This document shows, one piece after another, positions 1 to 8,756 of a stretch of 64,000 nucleotides of DNA; within the stretch, counting starts at the first letter, position 1, and every line of letters begins with the position of its first letter. Below the pieces are notes generated by a model. It was not told the origin of the DNA. It did not search any database and saw only the letters and a program-made list of their open reading frames with translations. The stretch is from JADGHX01 sp035760965 (GTDB taxonomy: Bacteria > Pseudomonadota > Gammaproteobacteria > Steroidobacterales > Steroidobacteraceae), in NCBI GenBank assembly GCA_035760965.1, contig DASTRY010000032.1, positions 158,056 to 222,055 on the forward strand, in the 5' to 3' direction. Made by a program: the position numbers and the translations under genes.

Positions 1-1371
1 GCGGACGATGTGAAAGTGGACGAGGACGATCACGCGCTCCCGCCGATGCAGGAAGGCGACCTCGTGTCGCTCGTCGGCCTGAAGGCCGAGCAGCACTTCA
101 CCGAGCCGCCGCCGCGCTACACCGAAGCGTCGCTCGTGAAGGCGCTCGAGGATCATGGCATCGGCCGACCCTCGACCTACGCGACGATCATCTCGACGCT
201 GCAGGACCGCGAATACGTCGAGATGGACCAGCGCCGCTTCATCCCGACGGACATCGGCAAGATCGTCGGCAAATTCCTGACGAAGTACTTCCATCGGTAC
301 GTCGAGTACGGCTTCACCGCCGCGATGGAAGACGAGCTCGACGCCATCTCGCGCGGCGAAGAAGCGTGGACGGTGCCGCTGCAGAAGTTCTGGAAACCGT
401 TCATCAAGGACGTCGAGAAGATCGACAAGACCGTCACGCGCGAGCAGGTGGCGATGGCGCGCGAGCTCGGCGTGCACCCCGAGTCGGGCAAGCCGGTGAG
501 CGTGCGCATGGGTCAGTACGGCGCGTTCGTGCAGATCGGCACGAAGGATGACGCCGAGAAGCCCAAATTCGCGGGCCTGCGCCCGGGCCAGAAGATGGAC
601 ACGATCACGATGGCGGAGGCGCTGGAGCTCTTCAAGCTGCCGCGCACGCTCGGCACGACCGCCGAGGGCGAGCCGATCATCGCGAACATCGGTCCGTTCG
701 GACCGTTCCTGAAGTACGGCCCGAAGAAGTACGTTTCGCTGAAGGAAGACGATCCGTACACGATCGAGCTGCCGCGCGCGCTCGAGGTCATCCGCCAGAA
801 GCAAGAAGCGGATGCCGCGCGCATCATCACGGACTTCGGGGTCGACAACCTGCAGGTGCTGAACGGCCGCTTCGGGCCGTACGTCACGAACGGCAAGAAG
901 AACGCGAAGATTCCGAAAGATCGCGATCCCAAGTCGATCACGCTGGAAGAAGCGCGCGTCATGATCGAACAGGCGCCCGAGCGCGGCTTCGGCCGCTTCG
1001 GTCGCGGCAGAAAGCCGGCGCCCGCGGCGGCGAAGACCAACGGCGGCGCCAAGAGCGAAGGCGCGGAAGCGGCCGCAAAACCAACCTCGGGCACGCGCAA
1101 AAAGACAGTCGCCGCGCCGGAGAAGGCGCCCGCGACAGGACGCGCCGGTGTCCGCGACCGCGCGCCCGCCGCCGCAAGATCCGCGGCATCCGCGAAGGCC
1201 TCTGCATCGGTGAAGCCGTCGAAGAGCGCCCGACCCCCGCGGCCGAAGGGCGTGGCGCACGTCGTGCGGAAGGGTCGTTCGGCAGTGGCCAAGTCGCACG
1301 CGCGCAAAACGGCGGCGCGCGCCGAGAGCAGCGGCAAGAGCGCACCCAAACGCGCGCGCAGCGGGCGTTGA
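1..1371 (+). CDS. topA: DNA topoisomerase I, C-terminal part (5' end outside window)
   Basis: Type IA topoisomerase that relaxes negatively supercoiled DNA in the cytoplasm. The reading frame is open from base 1, so the gene is cut by the window edge and the Toprim and active-site tyrosine regions lie upstream. Visible are the conserved GIGRPSTYA motif (about codon 54) and two or three topoisomerase C-terminal repeat units, recognisable by GQYGAFVQIG, GPFGPFLKYG and GRFGPYVTNG. A Lys/Ala/Arg-rich tail of about 120 residues follows. No CxxC zinc-finger pairs occur in this part, unlike E. coli TopA, so DNA binding at the C-terminus probably relies on the repeats and the basic tail (inference). 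Confidence 0.95.
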   Translation, partial: ADDVKVDEDDHALPPMQEGDLVSLVGLKAEQHFTEPPPRYTEASLVKALEDHGIGRPSTYATIISTLQDREYVEMDQRRFIPTDIGKIVGKFLTKYFHRYVEYGFTAAMEDELDAISRGEEAWTVPLQKFWKPFIKDVEKIDKTVTREQVAMARELGVHPESGKPVSVRMGQYGAFVQIGTKDDAEKPKFAGLRPGQKMDTITMAEALELFKLPRTLGTTAEGEPIIANIGPFGPFLKYGPKKYVSLKEDDPYTIELPRALEVIRQKQEADAARIITDFGVDNLQVLNGRFGPYVTNGKKNAKIPKDRDPKSITLEEARVMIEQAPERGFGRFGRGRKPAPAAAKTNGGAKSEGAEAAAKPTSGTRKKTVAAPEKAPATGRAGVRDRAPAAARSAASAKASASVKPSKSARPPRPKGVAHVVRKGRSAVAKSHARKTAARAESSGKSAPKRARSGR

Positions 1372-1747
1372 TCGCGGCGCGCGGCAGACACGCACTGTTT
1401 CAATTCCCAGGCAGGCCGCTCGCAGGCATGGCCAACGGCCGTCACTTCCGTGACGACCATGTCCCTGCACGCTGCTGGCACAAAATCGCTCGGCATTATG
1501 TTCAGTGCGTCGCCTGTGACGCATCTCTCATTTCGTTGAATCGCGCTGCGCGCGGGAGTAGCGTGCGGTCACGCCAAGAAGCAATTCGAATCCGCGAACA
1601 GGTCACTCATCCCTAAAACACGCTGGGTCGTCGCGAACGAGTGCGCGGTTCGCGAGGGACTAAGGCGGGTCGCGAGAAGGGTGCTCGGCTCGGGGAGTCG
1701 GCTTCGGAAGGCCGAACCAACCAACACGAATTAGGGGAGATGCGCAG
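1372..1747. other. Intergenic region between topA and the S8 protease
   Basis: 376 bases without a convincing gene. A small hairpin (TGCGTC/GACGCA, loop 6) lies at 1506-1523. An 82-codon open frame at 1368-1616 has no recognisable protein character. The promoter of the downstream protease must lie here, but I cannot assign -35/-10 boxes with confidence. An AGGGGAGA ribosome-binding site precedes the GTG at 1748. Confidence 0.5.
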
Positions 1748-4700
1748 GTGAAACCCTCTGTACCCGCGTTCCTGGGATCAATGGTCCTGGGAGCCGCGTT
1801 GTCCTTACCTGTTTCTTTCTCGGCGCAAGCGGCGACCGGCTCGGTCGACCTCTCGCGCCTCGCCGTCAGTGGTCCTTCGATCACGAAACGCGTGGATCCC
1901 GCGCTGCTGAACGCCACCGGCCCGATCGATGTGGTGGTGCAGCTCACGGGCTTGCCGCTCGCAGTCGCGAACGGCGAGAACGCACGCCGCCAAGGCGGCT
2001 TGCTCAATCACGCGCAGCAGGTCGCGCACTCGGCCGCCATCCGCAGAAATCAGGACGAAGTGCTTGCGAAAGTGCTCGCGCTCGGCGGCAAGGAGATTGC
2101 GCGTGTGCGCATCGCCTACAACGCCGCCATTGTGCGCATCGATGCGAGCAAGCTGCCCGATCTCGCGGCGCTGCCGGGTGTCTCGACCGTCCAGCGCGTC
2201 AACGACTATCGCATCGATCTCAGCGAGACGGTGCCGTACGTCGGCGCGTCGGCCGCTCAGGCCGCGGGGCTCGACGGCAAGGGCGTGAGAGTCGCGGTGC
2301 TCGATTCCGGCATCGACTACACGCACCGCAATCTCGGCGGCCCGGGCACGGTCGCGGCGTACCAAGCGGCGTGGGGCACGAGCAATTCGGACCCGCGCAA
2401 CACGACTCTCGACGGCTTGTTCCCGACGCAGAAGGTCATCGGCGGCTTCGACTTCGTCGGTGAAACCTGGACGGGCGGCAGCGGCTCGCCGCCGCTGGCG
2501 CCGGATCCGGATCCGATCGATCACGGCGGGCACGGCACGCACGTCGCGGACATCATCGCGGGCCAAAGCCTCGATGGTAAGCACGTCGGCGTCGCGCCGG
2601 GCGCGTCGCTGTACGCCTATAAGGTCTGCAGCGCCGTGACCACCGCGTGCAGCGGAGTCGCTCTGCTGCAGGCTCTCGATCGAGCGCTCGATCCGAACGA
2701 CGACGGCTCGATGGACGATGCCGTCGACGTCATCAACATGTCGCTCGGCTCGCTCTACGGCCAGCGCGAGGACAGCACCAGCGCAGCGGCGCAGAACGCC
2801 GCGCGCGCCGGTGTCGTCGTCGTCGCGGCGGCCGGCAACGATGCCGATAAGCCGTACATCCTGAGCTCGCCGAGCGAAGCGCCGGACGTCATTTCCGTTG
2901 CGCAGACGCAGGTGCCGAGCGCGGCGGCGATCCCGCTGGTGATCAACTCGCCTCCGAGCATCGCGGGCAAGTACGGCAACACGGCGACGGTCGAATGGGC
3001 GCCGATCGGCGACGGCGCGACGGGCGATGTGGTGTTCGCGGGTCGCGGTTGCGTCGAGACCGGAGGCGACACGCTGCCCCCGGTCGCCGGCAAGATCGCG
3101 TTGATCGATCGCGGCACGTGCAACATCAGCGAGAAGGTGCGCGGCGCGAGCGATGCGGGCGCGATCGCGGTGATCATCGGGCTGGTCGCGCCGGGCGATG
3201 CGGTCTCGTTCTCGAACGGCGGTCAGTGTCCCACGCCGCCGGACGGCACCTGCAAACCGACGCTCGTCATCCAGCAGTCGCTGGCGAATTCGATCAAGGC
3301 GAACATCGGCGCGCCGGTGAACGTCACGATCTCCGAGGCGAACGCCATCATGCTCGTTGGCAGCATGGCGAGCACCTCGGCGCGCGGGCCGAGCTACGAC
3401 CGCAACCAGATCAAGCCGGACATCGGCGCGCCGGGCGCATCGGTGTCGGCCATCGCGGGAACGGGCACGGGCGAAGAAGCGTTCGGCGGCACATCCGGTG
3501 CCACGCCGATGGTCTCCGGCGCGGCTGCAATCCTGATCCAGGCGTATCCGAATCGGGCGCCGTGGCAGATCAAGTCGCTGCTGATGAACACGGCAGAGAC
3601 GGAGGTCTACACGAATCCGGCGACGCTGCCGGGTGTGCTCGCGCCGATCACCCGCATCGGTGGCGGCGAGCTACGCGTCGATCAGGCACTCGCCAGCACG
3701 ACGGCCGCGTGGGATGCGGAGCGGCGCACCGGCAGCCTCTCGTTCGGCTATACGAACGTGTGGGCGCCGACCGTGCTCGCACGGCGGGTGAAAGTGCAGA
3801 ACTACTCGCGGTTCGCACGCTCCTACTCGATCTCGAACGAGTTCCGCTACGCCAACGACAAGACGGGCGCAGTGCAGCTGCTGATGCCCAAGACGCTGTC
3901 CGTTCCCGCGAACGGCAGCCGGGACTTCGAAGTGATCATGGTGATCGATCCGAGCAAGCTCCCCACGTGGATCCTGAACGGCGGTCCGGATGGCGGCACG
4001 GGCTCGCTCCTGCAGACGGCGGAGTTCGACGGCTACATCAAGCTGAAGGACTCGCGCGACGAGATCCATCTCGCCTGGCAGGTGCTGCCGCACAAGTCGG
4101 CCGAGGTGCATGCGCTCAATCGCAACATCACGATCAACAGCAAGGGCAAGGGCAACAGCTCAGGCTCGCTGCTGCTGCAGAACTTCAGCCCGGCCAAAGC
4201 GGGTGACTTCGACATCTTCGCACTCACCGGTACGAGCCCGCGCATTCCGCGCAAGGATCTGCCGGAGGATGGCGATGACTTCGCGGTCACGGACATCGCC
4301 GCGGTCGGTGTGCGCCTCGTCGAAGGGGCGTATCTGCAGTTCGCGGTGAACACGTACGGGCGACGCGCGCATCCGGCGTATCCGGCGGAGTTCGACATCG
4401 ACATCGACACAAACGGCGACGGCAAGCCGGACTACGTGGTGTTCACTGCGGAGAACGGTGCTGCAACGGCAGGTGCGGGTGCGACCGGCCAGACGCTGGT
4501 CTTCGTCGGCAACCTGACGACGGGCACGGCGACGGCGTTCTTCTACGCCGATGCCGACCTCGACTCGGGCAACGTGATCCTGACGGCGCCGCTCGCGGCG
4601 CTCGGCGGGCTCGCGCCGACGACGCAGATCACCTTCGGTGTCACCGCGTTCGACAACTACTTCACCGGTGAGCCGACCGATTCGATCAGCGGCATGAAGT

Positions 4701-4900
4701 TCACGCCGGCGACGCCGAAGTTCACGACGGCGATCGACACCGGCACCGTCGCGGCCTTCCGGGGCGGCTCGATCACGGTCGATGACGTCCCGAACGGTGA
4801 CAAGGCGTCGCCCTCGCAGAGCGGTCTGCTGTTGATGTACCGCGATGCGCGGACGGAAGCCGAGACGGTCACCGTGACGGTGAAACCGAACAAGAAGTGA
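1748..4900 (+). CDS. Secreted subtilisin-like serine protease (S8 family) with PA insert
   Basis: Predicted exported serine endopeptidase of 1050 residues. A Sec signal peptide covers about residues 1-29 (ends SAQAA), followed by an inhibitor-I9-like propeptide (about 55-155). The S8 catalytic core has Asp186 in LDSGIDYTH, His262 in GHGTHVAD and Ser583 in GGTSGATPM. A protease-associated (PA) domain is inserted at about 395-520, and about 400 residues of beta-rich C-terminal extension follow. This layout resembles plant-type and Xanthomonad secreted subtilases. The GTG start is chosen because it gives the signal peptide and has an AGGGGAGA ribosome-binding site. The gene is monocistronic and ends at a strong terminator. 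Substrate unknown. Confidence 0.93.
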   Translation: MKPSVPAFLGSMVLGAALSLPVSFSAQAATGSVDLSRLAVSGPSITKRVDPALLNATGPIDVVVQLTGLPLAVANGENARRQGGLLNHAQQVAHSAAIRRNQDEVLAKVLALGGKEIARVRIAYNAAIVRIDASKLPDLAALPGVSTVQRVNDYRIDLSETVPYVGASAAQAAGLDGKGVRVAVLDSGIDYTHRNLGGPGTVAAYQAAWGTSNSDPRNTTLDGLFPTQKVIGGFDFVGETWTGGSGSPPLAPDPDPIDHGGHGTHVADIIAGQSLDGKHVGVAPGASLYAYKVCSAVTTACSGVALLQALDRALDPNDDGSMDDAVDVINMSLGSLYGQREDSTSAAAQNAARAGVVVVAAAGNDADKPYILSSPSEAPDVISVAQTQVPSAAAIPLVINSPPSIAGKYGNTATVEWAPIGDGATGDVVFAGRGCVETGGDTLPPVAGKIALIDRGTCNISEKVRGASDAGAIAVIIGLVAPGDAVSFSNGGQCPTPPDGTCKPTLVIQQSLANSIKANIGAPVNVTISEANAIMLVGSMASTSARGPSYDRNQIKPDIGAPGASVSAIAGTGTGEEAFGGTSGATPMVSGAAAILIQAYPNRAPWQIKSLLMNTAETEVYTNPATLPGVLAPITRIGGGELRVDQALASTTAAWDAERRTGSLSFGYTNVWAPTVLARRVKVQNYSRFARSYSISNEFRYANDKTGAVQLLMPKTLSVPANGSRDFEVIMVIDPSKLPTWILNGGPDGGTGSLLQTAEFDGYIKLKDSRDEIHLAWQVLPHKSAEVHALNRNITINSKGKGNSSGSLLLQNFSPAKAGDFDIFALTGTSPRIPRKDLPEDGDDFAVTDIAAVGVRLVEGAYLQFAVNTYGRRAHPAYPAEFDIDIDTNGDGKPDYVVFTAENGAATAGAGATGQTLVFVGNLTTGTATAFFYADADLDSGNVILTAPLAALGGLAPTTQITFGVTAFDNYFTGEPTDSISGMKFTPATPKFTTAIDTGTVAAFRGGSITVDDVPNGDKASPSQSGLLLMYRDARTEAETVTVTVKPNKK

Positions 4901-4959
4901 TCACGGCTTCGTGATTGAAACCACGCCCGGGATGCGCAAGCGTCCCGGGCGTTTTCTTT
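4899..4959 (+). terminator. Rho-independent terminator of the S8 protease gene
   Basis: A 9-bp GC-rich perfect stem (CGCCCGGGA at 4924-4932 with TCCCGGGCG at 4943-4951, loop 10) is followed directly by TTTTCTTT. A smaller hairpin ATCACG-GCTT-CGTGAT (4900-4915) overlaps the stop codon region. This is the clearest intrinsic terminator in the window. Confidence 0.92.
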
Positions 4960-5181
4960 GCACGCGACGTTCCCGCGGAAACGTGCTCGCAGCGCGGCGT
5001 GCTCAACGCAGCAGCCAGCTAGGGCGATCGTCACAACGGTGGAATCAAGGCTGTCGCGGCCGTCGTGCGACTGGTGCTCTTGCAACGATGGTCCCGCAAG
5101 TGGAAACAGTGAGCGCGCGGGTCCGGACGACCTCTTCTAGATGGCGTCGCTGCAGCAAGATCTAAGCGAAGTGGGAGAGCG

Positions 5182-5631
5182 TTAACGGGCGTCGGCGCCT
5201 CGGGCGCGCTGCGCTCGATCGCAGAGAGTGAATTGGCCGGTTTTTGCCGCGTGATACGAGTACGTCTTGCCCTCGTGCTCGAATTCCACGACATAGCCCG
5301 GCACGATCGCCTGCGTGTACATCTTGCCCGGCTCCGCGCAGCCGAGCGCCCCATTCGGCCAGTCGATCGCCTCCGCTCTGACGACCTTCGCCGCGCTCGC
5401 CGCGATGCCCACGCGTTGCGCAAGATCCGCGCGCATCTTCTCGATGAGATCGGGCGGCACCTCGGCCGTCACGAGCTTGCCCTGGGGCGGCGCCGAGGAC
5501 GGCACCTTCGCCGGCAATCGCGGCGGCTGTGCCTCGATCCCGCCCGAAGGCTTCTGCGGGTCACCTGCCACGGCACAACTCGCCGCCAGCACTGCGGCCG
5601 GCAACGCCGCGCATAGGGAACGGTGGCGCAT
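5182..5631 (-). CDS. Putative lipoprotein of unknown function
   Basis: 149 residues. The N-terminus carries a lipoprotein signal peptide with lipobox-like LAASC (Cys about 19), so it is probably anchored in a membrane facing the periplasm. After a Pro-rich linker, the C-terminal domain has WPNGALGCAEPGKMYTQ and a VPGYVVEFEHEGKTYSYH segment. This is a small domain I have seen in uncharacterised secreted bacterial proteins, whose Cys pair may form a disulfide. It is divergent from rlmJ with 57 bases between. No function can be assigned. Confidence 0.75.
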   Translation of the reverse strand: MRHRSLCAALPAAVLAASCAVAGDPQKPSGGIEAQPPRLPAKVPSSAPPQGKLVTAEVPPDLIEKMRADLAQRVGIAASAAKVVRAEAIDWPNGALGCAEPGKMYTQAIVPGYVVEFEHEGKTYSYHAAKTGQFTLCDRAQRARGADAR

Positions 5632-5688
5632 GTCCGATCTCCTCTATCATGACGACCGACTAACGACGGCGGCTTCCGGACCGGGTCG

Positions 5689-6558
5689 ATGAAGTATCGA
5701 CATCATTATCATGCTGGCAACTTCGCCGACGTGCACAAGCACGTCGCGTTGCTCGCGCTGCTGGCCGCGCTCGGACGGAAGGACAAGGGCTTTCTGTATC
5801 TCGAAACGCATGCCGGACGCGGCGCATATTCGGTGCCCGCGCCCGCGAGCGCCGGCGGCGAGAAGCACGAATCGGAGGCCGGCATCGCGCGGCTCGAAGG
5901 CGCGACATTCCAGGCCGAGGAGTTGCGCCAGTACCTCGACCGCGTGGGCGCCTTCCGAGCCGCGCAGCACAACCCGCGTGCGTACCCCGGTTCGCCGCTG
6001 CTCGCCGCGAGCGCGCTCCGCCCGCAGGATCGCGGCATCGCCGTCGAGCTGCTCGCGACCGAAGCCCGCGCGCTCGAGCTCGCGCTCGGTGCGGGGACAT
6101 CGATGCGCGTCGAGACGGGCGATGGCTTCGGACGCATCCGGGCGCATCTGCCGCCGAAGGAGCGACGCGGGCTCACGTTCATCGATCCGCCTTACGAGGA
6201 AACTCGCCGCGACTTCGAGCGCGTGACCGCCGCAACGAGCGAGGCACTGCGCCGCTTCGAAAGCGGCATCGTCTGCGTGTGGTATCCGATCAAGAACGAT
6301 CGGGATGTCGCGTCGTGGAAGAGCGCATTCGGTCGCGCCGTGAATCGCGAGGTGCTCTTCAGCGAGCTGTGGCTCTATCCGCGCGACTCACGCGTCGGCC
6401 TGAATGGCTCGGGACTCGCGACCGTGAACCCGCCGTTTCAATTCGCGGCGCGCGCCGACGTGTGGCTCTGGGAGCTGCACCAGCGACTGGATCGCGCGCG
6501 CACCGGCGGCGCGGCCAACGAGCGCTTCACGCCTCCGGCTGCGCATGCAGCGCGCTGA
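5689..6558 (+). CDS. rlmJ: 23S rRNA (adenine(2030)-N6)-methyltransferase RlmJ
   Basis: 289 residues, family length typical. The start MKYRHHYHAGNFADVHKH is the RlmJ (YhiR/ComJ) signature. D166PPY is the catalytic (D/N)PPY motif of N6-adenine methyltransferases. The SAM-dependent enzyme modifies A2030 of 23S rRNA in E. coli; the family is also linked to use of extracellular DNA as a nutrient. The last 32 bases overlap, tail to tail, the end of the anti-sigma gene on the other strand. Confidence 0.93.
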   Translation: MKYRHHYHAGNFADVHKHVALLALLAALGRKDKGFLYLETHAGRGAYSVPAPASAGGEKHESEAGIARLEGATFQAEELRQYLDRVGAFRAAQHNPRAYPGSPLLAASALRPQDRGIAVELLATEARALELALGAGTSMRVETGDGFGRIRAHLPPKERRGLTFIDPPYEETRRDFERVTAATSEALRRFESGIVCVWYPIKNDRDVASWKSAFGRAVNREVLFSELWLYPRDSRVGLNGSGLATVNPPFQFAARADVWLWELHQRLDRARTGGAANERFTPPAAHAAR

Positions 6559-7291
6559 GGATGTGCCGCGCTTCCTGCTCGGAATCCACTTGCGCGCGGC
6601 TCAACACGGCAATGCTGCCGTGTCCGGGATTGGGAAAGAGCACACCGCTGTAGCCACTCTCGTCGAAGTGCACCGGCGCACTCACCGATTCGCGCGAGAG
6701 GACGAGCACCGTGACCGCGGCGCCGCCCGAGCGTACGACGAAGTGCGGCACGAGCCGTCCGCGGAAGAAACACGTCTGCGCGAACAGCACGTCGCCCCCG
6801 ATGGGATCGAGCCGGAGATGAGCGTTTTGCAGCACCGCCGCGAGCGCCTCCGGCTGCAGCGGCTTCTCATCGGCCGGCAACGGCTCGGCGATCACATGCT
6901 GGACCACATCCGCGGCAAGCGTGTGACCGGGCAGCGCAGCCCACAGCACGAGCGCCACCCCAATCGCGAACAGCACGCTCGCGGCGAGCGCCCATTGCCG
7001 TTTCAGCGATGCGGCCCATGAGGATTTCTCGAGCAGAGGCGACGGCGTACTCGAAATGAGTCGCACTGCAGGGCGCGCGGACGACTCGCTTCGCGCCGCA
7101 TCGGCGTGTGGGACGTTCTCGCCCACCGCGCTCAGGTCGATCTTCAAGGCGCGGTGGATCTGCGCATCGAGCTCGAGCATCTCGCGCCGATATTCGGCGC
7201 ACGCCGCGCACTCGCGCAGATGCGCCTCGAGATCGGGGCTCGTAGCGGCCGGCTCGGCGCCGATGGCCAGATGCACCTCGTTGCAGTTCAT
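6527..7291 (-). CDS. Anti-sigma factor (zinc-finger, DUF3379-like, single membrane segment)
   Basis: 254 residues. The N-terminus has a ZAS-type zinc-binding motif HxxxCxxC (H24, C28, C31). A single membrane segment follows at about 98-120, then a periplasmic domain of about 130 residues. The architecture and the C-terminal VHFDESGYSGVLFPNPG region resemble DUF3379 proteins. It probably holds the sigma factor encoded immediately upstream (ATGA overlap at 7288-7291) and releases it on an envelope signal. The signal is unknown. The 3' end overlaps rlmJ on the opposite strand. Confidence 0.85.
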   Translation of the reverse strand: MNCNEVHLAIGAEPAATSPDLEAHLRECAACAEYRREMLELDAQIHRALKIDLSAVGENVPHADAARSESSARPAVRLISSTPSPLLEKSSWAASLKRQWALAASVLFAIGVALVLWAALPGHTLAADVVQHVIAEPLPADEKPLQPEALAAVLQNAHLRLDPIGGDVLFAQTCFFRGRLVPHFVVRSGGAAVTVLVLSRESVSAPVHFDESGYSGVLFPNPGHGSIAVLSRAQVDSEQEARHILSALHAQPEA

Positions 7292-7845
7292 GGTGCGTTC
7301 GCTTCCGGGTTCGGTTCGGAGTCGGCGTCCACCGTCAGACCGTAGATCGCGCGCAGGCGATTGCGGGCGCGAAACAGACGGGTCAGCACAGCAGGCGTCG
7401 ACAAATTCATTTCCTTCGCAATCTCGGCGGTCGAGTACCCGCCGAGCACCTGCATGACGAGCGGCTCGCGGTACTCATCCGGCAGGCGCAGGATCGCGGC
7501 GCGCAGATCGAGCAGCTCGCCGTCGCCGGCACGCGCGAGCGCGGCGTCTTCACGCGCGATCACGTCCGACAGATCCACGGTGACGAGCCGCTTGCGTTCG
7601 TAGAGCCGCGCGTGCTCGCGCCGGACGATGGTGAGCAGCCAGTGGCGCGCGGCCGCCGCGTCCTTGAGCTCGAGGCGCGCGCGCCAGGCGCGCAGCATGG
7701 CTTCCTGCACCACGTCTTCCGCGATCGAACGGTCCCGTGCGAGCCAATAGGCAAAGCGCACGAGGTCGGGACGCAACGATTCGAGGAGCTGGCCGAAGTC
7801 ATCTTCCAGGCGCTCTCCACTCTCGTCAGGGCGTGTTCGGATCAT
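7288..7845 (-). CDS. ECF-family RNA polymerase sigma factor
   Basis: About 185 residues with sigma-70 region 2 (YWLARDRSIAEDVVQEAMLRAW) and region 4 (LPDEYREPLVMQVLGGYSTAEIA), typical of a group IV sigma factor. The ATG at 7845 is preferred because the protein then begins just before region 2. A GTG at 7872 would add nine residues. Its stop overlaps the anti-sigma start by four bases, so the two are translationally coupled. It is divergent from aroE with a 71-base spacer, where an autoregulated promoter would be expected. Confidence 0.9.
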   Translation of the reverse strand: MIRTRPDESGERLEDDFGQLLESLRPDLVRFAYWLARDRSIAEDVVQEAMLRAWRARLELKDAAAARHWLLTIVRREHARLYERKRLVTVDLSDVIAREDAALARAGDGELLDLRAAILRLPDEYREPLVMQVLGGYSTAEIAKEMNLSTPAVLTRLFRARNRLRAIYGLTVDADSEPNPEANAP

Positions 7846-7916
7846 GTATAAGACCGGCCTCTCCCGATCCACATTGCCATGAAAGTCGCGCTTTTGCAGT
7901 CCCGGAGGGCCGCCTC

Positions 7917-8756
7917 GTGAACGCCCAGCCGGATCAGTACGGCGTCGTGGGCCACCCCGTCGCCCACAGCTGGTCGCCCTTCATCCACGGCATGTTCGCG
8001 CGCCAGACGGGCGAAGACCTCGTGTATCGGCTGCATGATGTCACGCCCGAGGATTTTCGCGGTTATGTCCTCGCCTTCTTCGAGCGCGGCGGCCGGGGGC
8101 TGAACGTCACGGTGCCCCACAAGCTGGCCGCCGCGGAGCTCGCCAACGAGCTCACGCCGCGCGCCGAGCGGGCGGGAGCGGTGAACACGCTCATGCTCAA
8201 GCGCGACAACCGCCTGCTCGGCGACAACACGGACGGCGCGGGGCTGGTGCACGATCTGCGCGACAACCTCGCCGTCGAGATCGGAGGCCGGCGAGTGCTG
8301 ATCGTCGGCGCGGGTGGCGCGACGCGCGGCGTCGTCGCGCCGCTCTTGGTGTTACAGCCTGCCGAGCTGGTGGTGGCAAATCGCACACCGGATCGCGCTC
8401 TCGAATTCGCAGCGGCCTTCGCGGATCTGGGGCGCATCCGCGGCTGCGGTTTCGATGAGATTGGCGAGGGCAGTTACGACATCGTGATCAATGCGACCTC
8501 GGCCAGCTTGAGCGGCGAGGTGCCCGCCATTCCGGAAAGCGTGATCCATCCGGACACGGTGTGCTACGACATGGCTTACAGCCGCAACGAAACCGCCTTC
8601 CTGAAGTGGGCTCGTGAGCGGGGCTGCTCGCGAGCGCTGCAGGGATGGGGAATGCTCGTCGAGCAGGCGGCGGAGTCCTTTCAGCTCTGGCGCGGCGTGC
8701 GACCGCAGACCGCGCCGGTGCTCGCCGCTTTGCGAGAACGCCTCAGCGCATCGTGA
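7917..8756 (+). CDS. aroE: Shikimate dehydrogenase (NADP+)
   Basis: 279 residues. Reduces 3-dehydroshikimate to shikimate in aromatic amino-acid synthesis, in the cytoplasm. The N-terminal substrate domain has HSWSPFIHGMF, catalytic Lys69 in NVTVPHK and Asp106 in NTDGAG. The NADP-binding domain has GAGGATRG (131-138). The GTG start at 7917 is set by homology (VNAQPDQYGVVGHPVAHS) and by a CCGGAGGG ribosome-binding site eight bases ahead. Its end overlaps the convergent gor gene by 14 bases. Confidence 0.95.
   Translation: MNAQPDQYGVVGHPVAHSWSPFIHGMFARQTGEDLVYRLHDVTPEDFRGYVLAFFERGGRGLNVTVPHKLAAAELANELTPRAERAGAVNTLMLKRDNRLLGDNTDGAGLVHDLRDNLAVEIGGRRVLIVGAGGATRGVVAPLLVLQPAELVVANRTPDRALEFAAAFADLGRIRGCGFDEIGEGSYDIVINATSASLSGEVPAIPESVIHPDTVCYDMAYSRNETAFLKWARERGCSRALQGWGMLVEQAAESFQLWRGVRPQTAPVLAALRERLSAS

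Noticed and set aside
1368..1616. 82-codon open frame after topA
   Set aside because: Overlaps the topA end, has no ribosome-binding site and no protein-like pattern.
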